DNA of 64,000 nt from Butyricicoccus sp. OM04-18BH (GTDB taxonomy: Bacteria; Bacillota; Clostridia; Oscillospirales; Butyricicoccaceae). The notes under the pieces are model-generated. The model worked only from the letters and a program-made list of their open reading frames with translations, ran no database searches and had not been told where the DNA came from. Below, in pieces: positions 52,905 through 60,590 of the stretch. The stretch covers positions 1-64,000 of the forward strand of contig NZ_QULN01000010.1 in the NCBI RefSeq assembly GCF_003481705.1, in the 5' to 3' direction. The first letter of the stretch is position 1. Each line of letters starts with the position of its first letter. A program made the position numbers and the translations under genes.

Positions 52905-53798
52905 TTACTCAACACCCTCCCGGCGCAGCAGCTCCAGGATCTTGGCGTCATCTTCCACTGTCGCGTTGGGCATGGGGAAAGTGCCGGTGCTGCTGGCGGC
53001 CACGCCGCGCAGCTTGCAGGCTTCTTTAATGACCGGCAGGAAGGGGCTGCGGACCGCATAGAGATCCATCAGGCGGTCAATGGTCTGCTGTCCCCTGGCG
53101 ATCCCGTCCAGATCATTTTCCCGGAACGCCCGCACCCAGGCGGAGCAGACCTCAGGCACCACGTTGCTCAAAGCGCCGATGCAACCGTTGCCTCCAGCCA
53201 GCACGTTGTGGGCAAAGTTGTCATCAAAGCCGGAATAAATCTCAAAGGAGGGGATCTGTGACTTGACGACCTTGATCAGCTCCCGGGTGTGATCCATACC
53301 GGAAATAGTATCCTTCATGCCCACGATGTTGGGATGGATCTTGGCCAGCGCCAGCACCGTTTGAGGCGAGATGGTATAGCCGGTGTTGTCGGGGAAATTA
53401 TAAATGTAGATATTGCCATGAATTTGAGCTGCCAGGCGGTCGTAGTATTGCAGCAACGCCTCAGCGCCGAAGTGAAAGTAATAGGGCGGCAGAATCATGA
53501 CGGCATCGGCCCCGGCATCCAGGCAGAAATTGGAGAAATTTACAATCTCGTCCGCCACCATGTGGCTGGTGCCGATAATGAGCTTAACCCGGCGGTTCAC
53601 CGTCTCAATGGCAAACTTGGCCATCTCCCGGCGCTGGTCCATGGGCATGGCAAAAAATTCGCTGGAGCTGCCCTCCACCAAAATGCCGTCAACACCGTTT
53701 TCAATCAGGTTGTTGAACAGGTGCTCCTGGCTTTCAAAATCCAGGCTGCCGTCTTCGTGAAAGAGCGTGATTGCAGGCGTCAGATATGCTGCGTTCAT
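52905..53798 (-). CDS. DapA-family aldolase of the sugar-acid cluster
   Basis: 297 residues from the ATG at 53798 (AAAGGAAG upstream). The (beta/alpha)8 class I aldolase pattern shows VEGSSSEFFAMPMDQRREM (substrate carboxylate loop), YIYNFPDNTGYTISP with the catalytic Tyr, and NIVGMKDTISGMDHT with the Schiff-base Lys. Context with UxaA-type dehydratase, KdgT and IclR suggests cleavage of a 2-keto-3-deoxy sugar acid rather than lysine biosynthesis. It has its own operator (site B). Confidence 0.8.
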   Translation of the reverse strand: MNAAYLTPAITLFHEDGSLDFESQEHLFNNLIENGVDGILVEGSSSEFFAMPMDQRREMAKFAIETVNRRVKLIIGTSHMVADEIVNFSNFCLDAGADAVMILPPYYFHFGAEALLQYYDRLAAQIHGNIYIYNFPDNTGYTISPQTVLALAKIHPNIVGMKDTISGMDHTRELIKVVKSQIPSFEIYSGFDDNFAHNVLAGGNGCIGALSNVVPEVCSAWVRAFRENDLDGIARGQQTIDRLMDLYAVRSPFLPVIKEACKLRGVAASSTGTFPMPNATVEDDAKILELLRREGVE

Positions 53799-53850
53799 AA
53801 TAGAACTTCCTTTCTTGTCTGCCGGCAAAAATGTTATGCCGTTTTTTTGG

Positions 53851-53865
53851 TTCCGTATAGTGGAA
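53851..53865. promoter_or_regulatory. IclR operator site B
   Basis: TTCCGTATAGTGGAA, a 4-7-4 palindrome, 52 bases upstream of the aldolase ATG. Confidence 0.65.
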
Positions 53866-53965
53866 TCATATTCCAAATTAACTTTACACAAAACTATGCT
53901 ATTAACATCACAAATATAGTATAGTCTTTTCCCTCCATTTGTCAAGGGGTTTTTCCAAAACACGC

Positions 53966-53997
53966 AAAAAAAACCGGGCCCGCACTGCGGGCCCGGT
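53966..53997 (-). terminator. terminator of the kdgT-uxaA operon
   Basis: GCGGGCCCGGT arms with a three-base loop; on the minus strand eight T follow. Confidence 0.9.
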
Positions 53998-54017
53998 CAG
54001 AGGGGCATTGAAAAAAC

Positions 54018-55181
54018 TTACACGAAGTTGCACACACGGGCAATGGCCATCTCCGTATAGCCCAGGGACTCGGCCTTGGTCTGCTTGCCGCAGGCCACCT
54101 CCTGGGTCAGCTTCAGCAGCTCGTCACCCAGGCCTTCCAGAGTCTTGGTACCATAGATGATGGGAGAAGCGTCCACGTCAATGTTGTCCACCATGTTGGC
54201 ATAGGTCAGCTTATTGCCGGTAATCTTGATGACAGGAGCCAAAGGATTGCCGGTGGGAGTACCGCGGCCGGTAGAGAACACCACGATCTGTGCGCCGCCA
54301 GCCACCATGCCGGCAACGGAAGAGGGGTCATTGCCCGGGGTGTCCATGATGACCAGGCCCTGCTTGGCCTCCACCTGCTTGCCGTAGTCATAAACGGCAT
54401 TGACGGGGCTGTGACCGCCCTTGTGGATGCAGCCCAGGGACTTCTCCTCCAGGCAGGTCAGGCCGCCGGCCTTGTTGCCGGGAGAGGGGTTGCCCTCGCG
54501 GACTTCCTCGCCTACCAGCTGCAACGCCTTTTCGTAGCGGTGCACGATCTCATAAATCCGGTCATGGACCTCGGGCGTAGCGGCCCGGCGGGCCAGGATG
54601 TGCTCGGCGCCGATGAACTCAGTGGTCTCGGACAGGATGGAGGTGCCGCCCTCCTTGACGATCAGATCGCTGAGCTGTCCGATCAGGGGGTTAGAGGCAA
54701 GGCCGCTGGTGGGGTCAGAGCCGCCGCACTCCGTGCCGATGATAAGCTCGGACATGGGGAATTCTTCCCTTTGCAGCAAGGACGCCTCTTCCACCATTTC
54801 CTTGGCGTAGCGGACGGCCATATCAATGGCCTTCAGGGTGCCGCCGGCCTCTTGGATGATGACCTGCTTCAAGGGCTTGTTGGTGCGTTCCTTAATGGCC
54901 TCCACTACCAGATCCATCTGGCAGTTTTCGCAGCCCAGGGACACAACCACCGTGCCGTAGACATTGGGGTTGGCGGCATAGCCGGCCATGACATCCATGG
55001 TGAACTGCTGGTCGGAAGCCACCTGAGAGCAACCCAGCTGGTTGTTGAAGGTCACGCTGCCCACCACCTGCTGAGAGATGATGCGGGTGGTATCGGAGGC
55101 GCAGACGCTGGCAGGCAGAATCAAAACCTTGTTGCGCACGCCAACGCGGCCGTCAGGACGCTTATAACCGTAGAAATTCAT
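54018..55181 (-). CDS. UxaA-family dehydratase, large (C-terminal) subunit
   Basis: 387 residues. It matches the C-terminal catalytic part of altronate/galactarate dehydratases: FYGYKRPDGRVGVRNKVLIL, VVSLGCENCQMD, IIGTECGGSDPTSGLASNP, ETTEFIGAEHIL and FSTGRGTPTGNPLAPVIKIT. Cysteines in these motifs bind the Fe centre. The SAF-type N-terminal part is a separate gene directly upstream, so the enzyme is a two-subunit form. It dehydrates a sugar acid to a 2-keto-3-deoxy product. Confidence 0.85.
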   Translation of the reverse strand: MNFYGYKRPDGRVGVRNKVLILPASVCASDTTRIISQQVVGSVTFNNQLGCSQVASDQQFTMDVMAGYAANPNVYGTVVVSLGCENCQMDLVVEAIKERTNKPLKQVIIQEAGGTLKAIDMAVRYAKEMVEEASLLQREEFPMSELIIGTECGGSDPTSGLASNPLIGQLSDLIVKEGGTSILSETTEFIGAEHILARRAATPEVHDRIYEIVHRYEKALQLVGEEVREGNPSPGNKAGGLTCLEEKSLGCIHKGGHSPVNAVYDYGKQVEAKQGLVIMDTPGNDPSSVAGMVAGGAQIVVFSTGRGTPTGNPLAPVIKITGNKLTYANMVDNIDVDASPIIYGTKTLEGLGDELLKLTQEVACGKQTKAESLGYTEMAIARVCNFV

Positions 55182-55199
55182 ATTGAAATCCTCCTTTTC

Positions 55200-55493
55200 T
55201 CAGCCTTTGGCATCCAGGTTTTCCCGGTGCTCTTCCAGATTGTGGCAGTGAACATGCTCGCCGGCCTTGATATCGCGGGCGGCCAAGCCGATATGCTCGC
55301 CGTACTTGACAATGGGCTGGCCCTTGGCAATGTCGCAGGCAGCCAGCTTGTGATAAATGGTGATATCCTCCAGAGCGGTCAGGCTCTTTTCCTGGCCGGC
55401 GCAGTTATAAGTAACGGTATCACCCTTGGCGATGGGCTCAATGGCAACGATCACGTTGTCCTTCGCCGCTTCAACGATCATAGCATTCAGCAT
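55200..55493 (-). CDS. UxaA-family dehydratase, small SAF-domain subunit
   Basis: 97 residues from the ATG at 55493 (AAAGGAG upstream). The SAF domain is recognised from VAIEPIAKGDTVTYN, ITIYHKLAACDIAKGQPIVKYGEHIGLAARDIKAGEHVH. In single-chain altronate dehydratases this domain is fused to the N-terminus of the large part. It is 18 bases upstream of the large-subunit gene. Confidence 0.85.
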   Translation of the reverse strand: MLNAMIVEAAKDNVIVAIEPIAKGDTVTYNCAGQEKSLTALEDITIYHKLAACDIAKGQPIVKYGEHIGLAARDIKAGEHVHCHNLEEHRENLDAKG

Positions 55494-55548
55494 TGTTATT
55501 GATCTCCTTTCGATCTTCCTTCTTTTCAGCAAGTGCCTTCTTTAAAAA

Positions 55549-56529
55549 TCAGTCCTTGGCAAACAGAGCAGCCTGCGCCTCGTCCTTGGGGAACTTGGGA
55601 CAACCATACTTCTTGGCCCACCAGGAAGTGATGATGGGAACCAGAATGGCGGTCAGGATGGCGGAAGCGGCCACCTGAGAGGTCGCAATGTCCGCCCAGG
55701 GAGCCCAGGTGGCGTCTGCGGCAGCAATGACAGCGGGAACAGCCACGGCGTTGCCTGCGGTAGTAGCAACGGCCCAGCCGGCATAGCCGGGACGGCGGCT
55801 GATAAATTTGTCGCACAGCATGATGAAGGCGCCGCCGATCAGGCAGGTGATAAGGCCCAGCAAAATACCCTGGACACCGCCCTTGGCGATGTTGGTCAGG
55901 TTCATGCCGGAGCCCAAGCAGAAGCCCACGAAGGGAAGCAGGATGCTGCCGGCGGGAGCCAGGAAGTCAGAGAGATCCTTGTCAATGTTGCCCAGGATCA
56001 TACCCACCAGGATGGGGCCGATGGCGGCAACCAGAGCCATGAGCGGGATGTCGGCAAGGCCGCCTGCGCCCATAGCGATCATGGTGAGCATGGGGCCGTC
56101 GTTGATGGCCAGCAGAGGCATGGCGGCCTGGTCAACCGTATCGCCGTAGCTGTTCATCAGGGCCAGGTATACAGAACCATTGGAGTTGGTAACAGCGGAG
56201 ATGATGGCCAGCGCGCTCAGGCCCAGCAGGCCCTCGGGACCGCAGAGCTTGCCCACACCGATACCGATGGCGGCACCGATGATGAACTTGGCAATCAGCA
56301 GCACGCCGCCGCGCTTGACGACGCCGCCGATCTCGCGGAATCGCAGGGTCGTACCCAGGCAGAACAGCTGAATACCGATCGCCGCGTTGGCACCAGCGCT
56401 GGTGAAGATTGCGGTGGTAAAGGAACCGATTCCAGTGACCTGCGGGAAGAAAGTATTGATGAACGCGCCCAACAGCATAGGCACGACCATCATACCGGCG
56501 GGGATTTTTTTCAGGAACTTCATGATCAT
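55549..56529 (-). CDS. kdgT: 2-keto-3-deoxygluconate permease family
   Basis: 326 residues from the ATG at 56529 (GAGGAGG nine bases upstream). About ten spans; KdgT hallmarks are KKIPAGMMVVPMLLGAFINT, GIQLFCLGTTLRF, AIISAVTNSNGSVYLALMNSYG, IPLMALVAAIGPILVG and GYAGWAVATTAGNAVAVPAV. It imports KDG-like sugar acids with a cation. It heads the operon kdgT, uxaA small, uxaA large. Confidence 0.85.
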   Translation of the reverse strand: MIMKFLKKIPAGMMVVPMLLGAFINTFFPQVTGIGSFTTAIFTSAGANAAIGIQLFCLGTTLRFREIGGVVKRGGVLLIAKFIIGAAIGIGVGKLCGPEGLLGLSALAIISAVTNSNGSVYLALMNSYGDTVDQAAMPLLAINDGPMLTMIAMGAGGLADIPLMALVAAIGPILVGMILGNIDKDLSDFLAPAGSILLPFVGFCLGSGMNLTNIAKGGVQGILLGLITCLIGGAFIMLCDKFISRRPGYAGWAVATTAGNAVAVPAVIAAADATWAPWADIATSQVAASAILTAILVPIITSWWAKKYGCPKFPKDEAQAALFAKD

Positions 56530-56588
56530 GGGCTTTTTCCTCCTCGTTTTTATTCTTTTCTCCCATGTCTCCACCCGTTTTTTCAGAT

Positions 56589-56605
56589 ATTCCGCACAGC
56601 GGAAT
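56589..56605. promoter_or_regulatory. IclR operator site C
   Basis: ATTCCGCACAGCGGAAT is a 7-3-7 palindrome containing TTCC-N7-GGAA, 60 bases upstream of the kdgT ATG and about where its promoter should lie. Confidence 0.7.
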
Positions 56606-56788
56606 ATCGTTCCAAAACGAGGGCGAAGTAAATTCCCCTCGAGGGGGAACTGTACTTCTCGTACAAACGCATTATATCTTTTTTCGATTCACTTGTCAAG
56701 AAATTGTCAGGCCACCGCCTTATTTTCAGCAATTGTGCATGAACCACGTCTCCAAAATCTGTCGAAAAAGTCAATAAAGAGTCTCTTG

Positions 56789-57070
56789 TCAGAGACCCTT
56801 TTCCACCGGATGCGCTTTCAGATATGCCCGCCACTCCACGCATTCCGCGGTATGGAGATGGATGCCGTCGGAGGTCAGTTCTTTTCGCAGGCAATCGTTC
56901 TTCACGGTCACGGCCTCCGCCACATTCAAATACAAGCCTTTGCGCAATGCGTTTACGCTAGCGCGTCCAAAAGGTGGACCTCCCCCCGCTGTCTCCTGGG
57001 TGCCTTGGTAAACACGGATTCCACCGTGGCGCCCACTGCGTAAAGGTAGGTTTCCTCCTCTGTGTCTTTT
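56789..57070 (-). pseudogene. C-terminal fragment of an SGNH/GDSL-type esterase, frameshifted
   Basis: Two frames abut at a CTAGCG near 56955. The downstream one reads NALRKGLYLNVAEAVTVKND, then LRKELTSDGIHLHTAECVEW and ends KAHPVEKGL. The D-G-I-H-L block is the terminal Asp/His motif of SGNH hydrolases. The upstream frame (ETYLYAVGATVESVFTKAP) may be the same protein or another remnant. No start is present. Confidence 0.45.
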
Positions 57071-57110
57071 ACTTATTAGACGGGATTCGACCGGAAAAGT
57101 CGATACAATA

Positions 57111-57510
57111 TGGCGCTGTTGACAAAGTCTCGCAACAGCCCTCGCGGAATGCTATAATGAGGAAAACAACCTGAGGTGATGGGATGCAGCTGGCGATGCA
57201 CATGGTAACGATCGAGGACTTAATGCCGCAGGAACACTTCCTCCGAAAGCTGGAGACGGCGCTGGATTTGTCGTTTGTGTACGAGGAAACAGCCCCGCTT
57301 TACAGCAAAAAATACGGCTGTCCGACCATCAACCCGGTGATCATCGTGAAGTACCTGCTGGTGGGGTTCCTGTACGGCATCCCGTCGGAGAGGCAGATCG
57401 AGCGGCGTATCCAGACCGACATCGCCCTGCGCTGGTACCTGGGTCCCGACCTCTTCGACCGGGTGCCGGATCACAGCACCGTCTCGCAGCTGCGCCGGCG
57501 GCAGCCACCG
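57111..57510 (+). mobile_element. truncated IS1182-type insertion sequence
   Basis: The left end has GGCGCTGTTGACAAAGTCTC followed by GCAACAGCC, the kind of terminal sequence that precedes IS1182 transposases. The transposase reading frame begins at 57184 and is cut after about 105 codons. No right end is present. Confidence 0.55.
57184..57510 (+). pseudogene. IS1182-family transposase, N-terminal fragment
   Basis: MVTIEDLMPQEHFLRKLETA, then YGCPTINPVIIVKYLLVGFL, GIPSERQIERRIQTDIALRW and PDHSTVSQLRRR match the N-terminal domain of IS1182-type DDE transposases. Homology stops at RRR and the catalytic acids are missing. The frame runs on to 57588 through unrelated sequence. Confidence 0.8.
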
Positions 57511-57694
57511 GGACTGCTTTTTGCTCAAATGCAGCCGCTGCGGCCGCATCCGCCATCTGGACTGCTCCCATCTAAAGGCACTGTATGACCATTTGGAGCG
57601 GAACCATCATTTTCACATTGATCCCTGCGGCACGCTCTTCACCGGGCTTTGCGAGCTTTGTGTCAGAGATAAGGATTTCCATGGAACCGACTGA
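57500..57694 (+). pseudogene. C-terminal half of a Fur-family repressor
   Basis: In one frame the DNA reads SHRDCFLLKCSRCGRIRHLD, then HLERNHHFHIDPCGTLFTGL and CELCVRDKDF before TGA. CSRCG and CELC are the structural zinc pairs of Fur-type proteins. The DNA-binding half was lost when the transposase fragment joined. The next frame (ZnuC-like) starts inside it at 57681, which mimics the zur-znu overlap at 39324. Confidence 0.65.
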
Positions 57695-58109
57695 ACTGCT
57701 CTCCTGCCGGGATGTCTCCCTGGGCTATGAGAGGCAAAGCGTCCTCACCTATCTAAGCCTTACCATCCGGGCGGGCGATTACCTTTGCATTGCGGAGGCG
57801 GAAAACGACACCTATGACATCCCCCAAACGGTGAGCTACATCGTCAGTGCGGAGGACGGCGGAACGTTTTCCATCAGCTATGCCCGCAAGCAATACAGCT
57901 TGACCTATAACTTGAACGCAGAGGACGCAACATGGGGTTCGGAACCCGGTGTTAAATCCTATCGTCTGGGCGCTGCGCTCAAGCTCCTGACGCAGTTGCA
58001 AGCATCGCATTTTGATGTCAAAATACTGCTTGCTGGGGTAAACCTCAGTCCCCCATGCCGCCTGCGGGCGGGAACTTCTCGGCAGCATTGCCGGGAAGTG
58101 AGCATATAA
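57681..58109 (+). pseudogene. chimera of a ZnuC N-terminus and a surface-protein repeat
   Basis: Open for 142 codons. Residues 1-38 (LLSCRDVSLGYERQSVLTYL, LTIRAGDYLCI) are the start of a metal ABC ATPase but stop before Walker A. The frame then reads PQTVSYIVSAEDGGTF and YSLTYNLNAEDATWGSEPGV, resembling a Listeria-Bacteroides type repeat of wall proteins. The end is low-complexity. This is a deletion junction, not a functional protein. Confidence 0.55.
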
Positions 58110-58110
58110 A

Positions 58111-58140
58111 ACCGGGTTCGGTGAAATTACCGAACCCGGT
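58111..58140 (-). terminator. terminator of the small membrane-protein gene
   Basis: A perfect 12-bp stem ACCGGGTTCGGT/ACCGAACCCGGT; on the minus strand TTTT follows. Confidence 0.8.
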
Positions 58141-58164
58141 CAGACCCATCTTGTCAAACCTTAC

Positions 58165-58401
58165 TTACCAGATCATCTCCCGCACCGCTCGAATCAGCGT
58201 CACCACCCATGAAAGCGCCGCGAGACCCACCAGAGCAAAGAAAATCCCGTCCGCCAGAGCGATATGAGCCAGATACCACGGGCGGAATACTGTGATAACC
58301 AATGCCCCGTACAGCCGCGGTACGGACAGCCGCAGCGTCTGCGCCAGACAGATGATCCCTCCCAGCAGCGCCAGTCCCAATGATAAAACAGCAGCCATCA
58401 T
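58165..58401 (-). CDS. small two-span membrane protein
   Basis: 78 residues from the ATGATG at 58401 (GAAGGAGG upstream). Two hydrophobic stretches (AVLSLGLALLGGIICLAQTL and IALADGIFFALVGLAALSWV) flank a Trp/Tyr-containing loop. No family recognised. It is the only apparently intact gene in the fragment cluster. Confidence 0.5.
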   Translation of the reverse strand: MMAAVLSLGLALLGGIICLAQTLRLSVPRLYGALVITVFRPWYLAHIALADGIFFALVGLAALSWVVTLIRAVREMIW

Positions 58402-58438
58402 GTTCCATGCCTCCTTCTTCGATTTGCGGCATGTTACC

Positions 58439-58480
58439 ATCGGCAGACAGACTTTACAAGGGTCTGTCTGCCGATTTTTT
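58439..58480 (+). terminator. orphan terminator
   Basis: ATCGGCAGACAGAC with its perfect complement and six T. No intact plus-strand gene ends here, so it is probably left from a deleted one. Confidence 0.75.
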
Positions 58481-58559
58481 CGCTTTGGGTGTCAATAAGA
58501 CACCCAAGGTTGGACGGCGAGGGTGTCTATTGCACACTCTTGACCTTAAATCTTTTGCA

Positions 58560-58870
58560 GGAGCTTTTGATTCCGGGGTATTCACCACGCTGTTTTTCGG
58601 GAGGAAACTTCCAAAGACCGGCGTTCCAGCAGATGATCTCAGACATGGAAAACGGCGAGATCGGGATCATCGTGACCAAGGATCTCAGTCGCCTTGGTAG
58701 AAATCAGCTCCACACAGGACTCTACATCGAGGAACGTTTCCCCATGTTCGGCGTCCGCTACATCGCCATCAATGACAATGTGGACACCGACAGCAGCGAG
58801 AGCAACGACCTCATGCCGTTCAAAAATCTGTTCAACGAGTGGTTTATATGGAAGCACCGCAAACCCAGGA
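58560..58870 (+). pseudogene. serine recombinase fragment
   Basis: The segment FQRPAFQQMISDMENGEIGI, then IVTKDLSRLGRNQLHTGLYI and MFGVRYIAINDNVDTDSSES is the middle of the resolvase domain of a Tn4451/TnpX-type large serine recombinase. The N-terminal catalytic Ser region and everything after NEWFIW are missing. The open frame spans 58489-58947 but flanks are unrelated. Confidence 0.75.
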
Positions 58871-58880
58871 CACAGCGGAA

Positions 58881-58917
58881 CCCCGGCAGGCATCGTAAAC
58901 ACGATGACCTGCCGGGG
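58881..58917. terminator. long GC-rich hairpin
   Basis: CCCCGGCAGG and CCTGCCGGGG with an inner CATCGT/ACGATG stem. No T tract; it may be part of a repeat unit rather than a terminator. Confidence 0.4.
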
Positions 58918-58931
58918 TATCCCAGGAATCA

Positions 58932-59010
58932 CTTGTTACCCCTGTGAGGGGGGAACAAAGGCTTCCCTGCCCCTTTTGCCCCCGTCCCGAGAGGGTATAC
59001 CGTCAGCAGT
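58932..59010 (+). repeat. fragment related to the structured intergenic repeat
   Basis: AAAGGCTTCCCTGCCCCTTT followed by TGCCCCCGTC resembles the hairpin junctions of copies at 42017 and 42360, then degenerates into an AGCAGTCGG tail similar to the arm CAGCAGAGGG. Confidence 0.45.
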
Positions 59011-59023
59011 CGGTGAAAATTTT

Positions 59024-60262
59024 TCAAAGAATGCCCCACAGCTGTGAATACCACTGTGCTGCCTCTGGTACGGCAACACCCCCAAGACGGTATTCCGCTG
59101 CCAGCGCACATTTCGCGCGGTACGACCGCGCATCCTCAAACCAAACCTCCTGCTCCGTGCCGCCTCGCCAGAAATTATAGTGCGGCGCCTGTGCCGCTTC
59201 ATCATAACGGACAGGCGCGCCGACCTGCACGGCCTGCTCTGCGGCCTGCGCCCCGGCAAGCGGACGGGCACGCTGTCCCCGATGCCACGGAAGCGCCCAT
59301 TGGAGACCGACTGCCGGCAGGCTGCACAGCAGCTTTTTCGCCGGGATTTCGCTGACCGCATACCGTACCGTCTCATTCATTCTGCCGATGTCCGCGAGCG
59401 CGGACGGCGCACCAAGCGTGACCGAAGCGTTTTTCAGCACACAAAGATCCGCGTTCCTGCCGAGCGCCCGGAAATCATGCGCTTCGCAGAGCAGTCCGGT
59501 CTGTCCCCGACAGGTTTTCGGCGGCAGGGCAAGCAGCAGCACCAGCTTTTCCGACGCAAGCTGTGCCTTCAGCGCTCGTACAAAGTCCGAGAAAGCATCC
59601 CTGTCCTCCGGCATCAGATACTCAAAATCGAGCAGGATCCCCGCCCACTCCCCTGCCGCTGCATTCTGCGCGGCGCTGCGGATCAGATTCGCGCGCGCAG
59701 CCGGATCGCGCAGCACCTGACGGGCGCGTTCGCCCGAGAACCGGCCGTTCTCGTCCTGCATCGTCAGCACGAACACCGGTCTGACGCCATACCGCCGTGC
59801 GAGCCGTACCGGAATTTCCGCGTGTATGCCGGGGATGCGGCCCGTGCGGTCAAAGCCGAACGACGCGACCGCTAAGTAATCCAGCTGCGGCAGCACACGG
59901 CGCAGCATCCTTGCATCCGCACCCTGCCGCACGCCGCCCAGAACGATTTTCCGCGGATATGCGCCGCTGTCCGCAAGATAGAGCGTCTGTCCGGACGAAA
60001 CCCTGTCCTGTCCCATGAGAAACGGATTATCGCGCCAGAGCTGCCGCACGGTCGTGCCCTGTTCCTCCGCAATCGAGGCGAGCGTATCTCCGCGCCGCAC
60101 GGTATACTGCCGGCCGCCGACCGGGACGAGAATGCACTCCCCGGGTGTCAGACGGTTCGGGTCACGCAGCTCGTTCTGCCGCAGCACAGCCGCCGGCGGC
60201 ACGCCGTAATGCTGCGCAATACGGTAAAGGCTCTCTCCCGGCTGAACAACATGAATTTCCAT
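59024..60262 (-). CDS. LysM-GH18 spore-type wall hydrolase
   Basis: 412 residues from the ATG at 60262. Two LysM modules (VVQPGESLYRIAQHYGVPPA to GECILVPVG, and YTVRRGDTLASIAEEQGTTV to GQTLYLADSG) are followed by a GH18-like barrel: LDYLAVASFGFDRTGRIPG, AGILLDFEYLMPEDRDAF with the acidic catalytic segment (shorter than the usual D-x-x-D-x-D-x-E), and a C-terminal WYSQLWGIL. It resembles YaaH/SleL-type spore cortex enzymes. No signal peptide is seen, as in spore-coat members. Confidence 0.75.
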   Translation of the reverse strand: MEIHVVQPGESLYRIAQHYGVPPAAVLRQNELRDPNRLTPGECILVPVGGRQYTVRRGDTLASIAEEQGTTVRQLWRDNPFLMGQDRVSSGQTLYLADSGAYPRKIVLGGVRQGADARMLRRVLPQLDYLAVASFGFDRTGRIPGIHAEIPVRLARRYGVRPVFVLTMQDENGRFSGERARQVLRDPAARANLIRSAAQNAAAGEWAGILLDFEYLMPEDRDAFSDFVRALKAQLASEKLVLLLALPPKTCRGQTGLLCEAHDFRALGRNADLCVLKNASVTLGAPSALADIGRMNETVRYAVSEIPAKKLLCSLPAVGLQWALPWHRGQRARPLAGAQAAEQAVQVGAPVRYDEAAQAPHYNFWRGGTEQEVWFEDARSYRAKCALAAEYRLGGVAVPEAAQWYSQLWGIL

Positions 60263-60370
60263 CTCTTCACGCACCTTTCCTTACAGGCTATGCCGCAGGT
60301 CAGCCGTGCGCCACAGACCGTAAAGGCGCGTTTTCACGCAGGAGCAGCATTTGCCCTGCAAATGCAAAAA

Positions 60371-60400
60371 GAGCGGGCAGCTCGTTTGAACTGCCCGCTC
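60371..60400. terminator. terminator of the feo operon
   Basis: GAGCGGGCAG, ten-base loop, CTGCCCGCTC, with T/A tracts on both sides. It ends the minus-strand feo operon. Confidence 0.85.
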
Positions 60401-60412
60401 TTTTCATTCGAT

Positions 60413-60562
60413 TTACTTTTTGTGAGGCGTCTGATTGTGAGCGCCGCAGCCGCCGCAGTGCGCACAGTCGCCGCCGCAGCCGCCCGACTTCTTGACGAAC
60501 ACCGCGCGTGCCGCGAAGAACACGATCGCTGCTACGATAATACCAAGAATAATATCACCCAT
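60413..60562 (-). CDS. FeoB-associated Cys-rich membrane protein
   Basis: 49 residues: MGDIILGIIVAAIVFFAARA forms one membrane span, followed by KKSGGCGGDCAHCGGCGAH with four cysteines. This is the small family regularly found after feoB in Firmicutes and thought to assist iron delivery at the membrane. AAAGAGG precedes the ATG. It lies 28 bases after feoB. Confidence 0.85.
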   Translation of the reverse strand: MGDIILGIIVAAIVFFAARAVFVKKSGGCGGDCAHCGGCGAHNQTPHKK

Positions 60563-60590
60563 GATATATGCCTCTTTCTAAAGTCAACAG

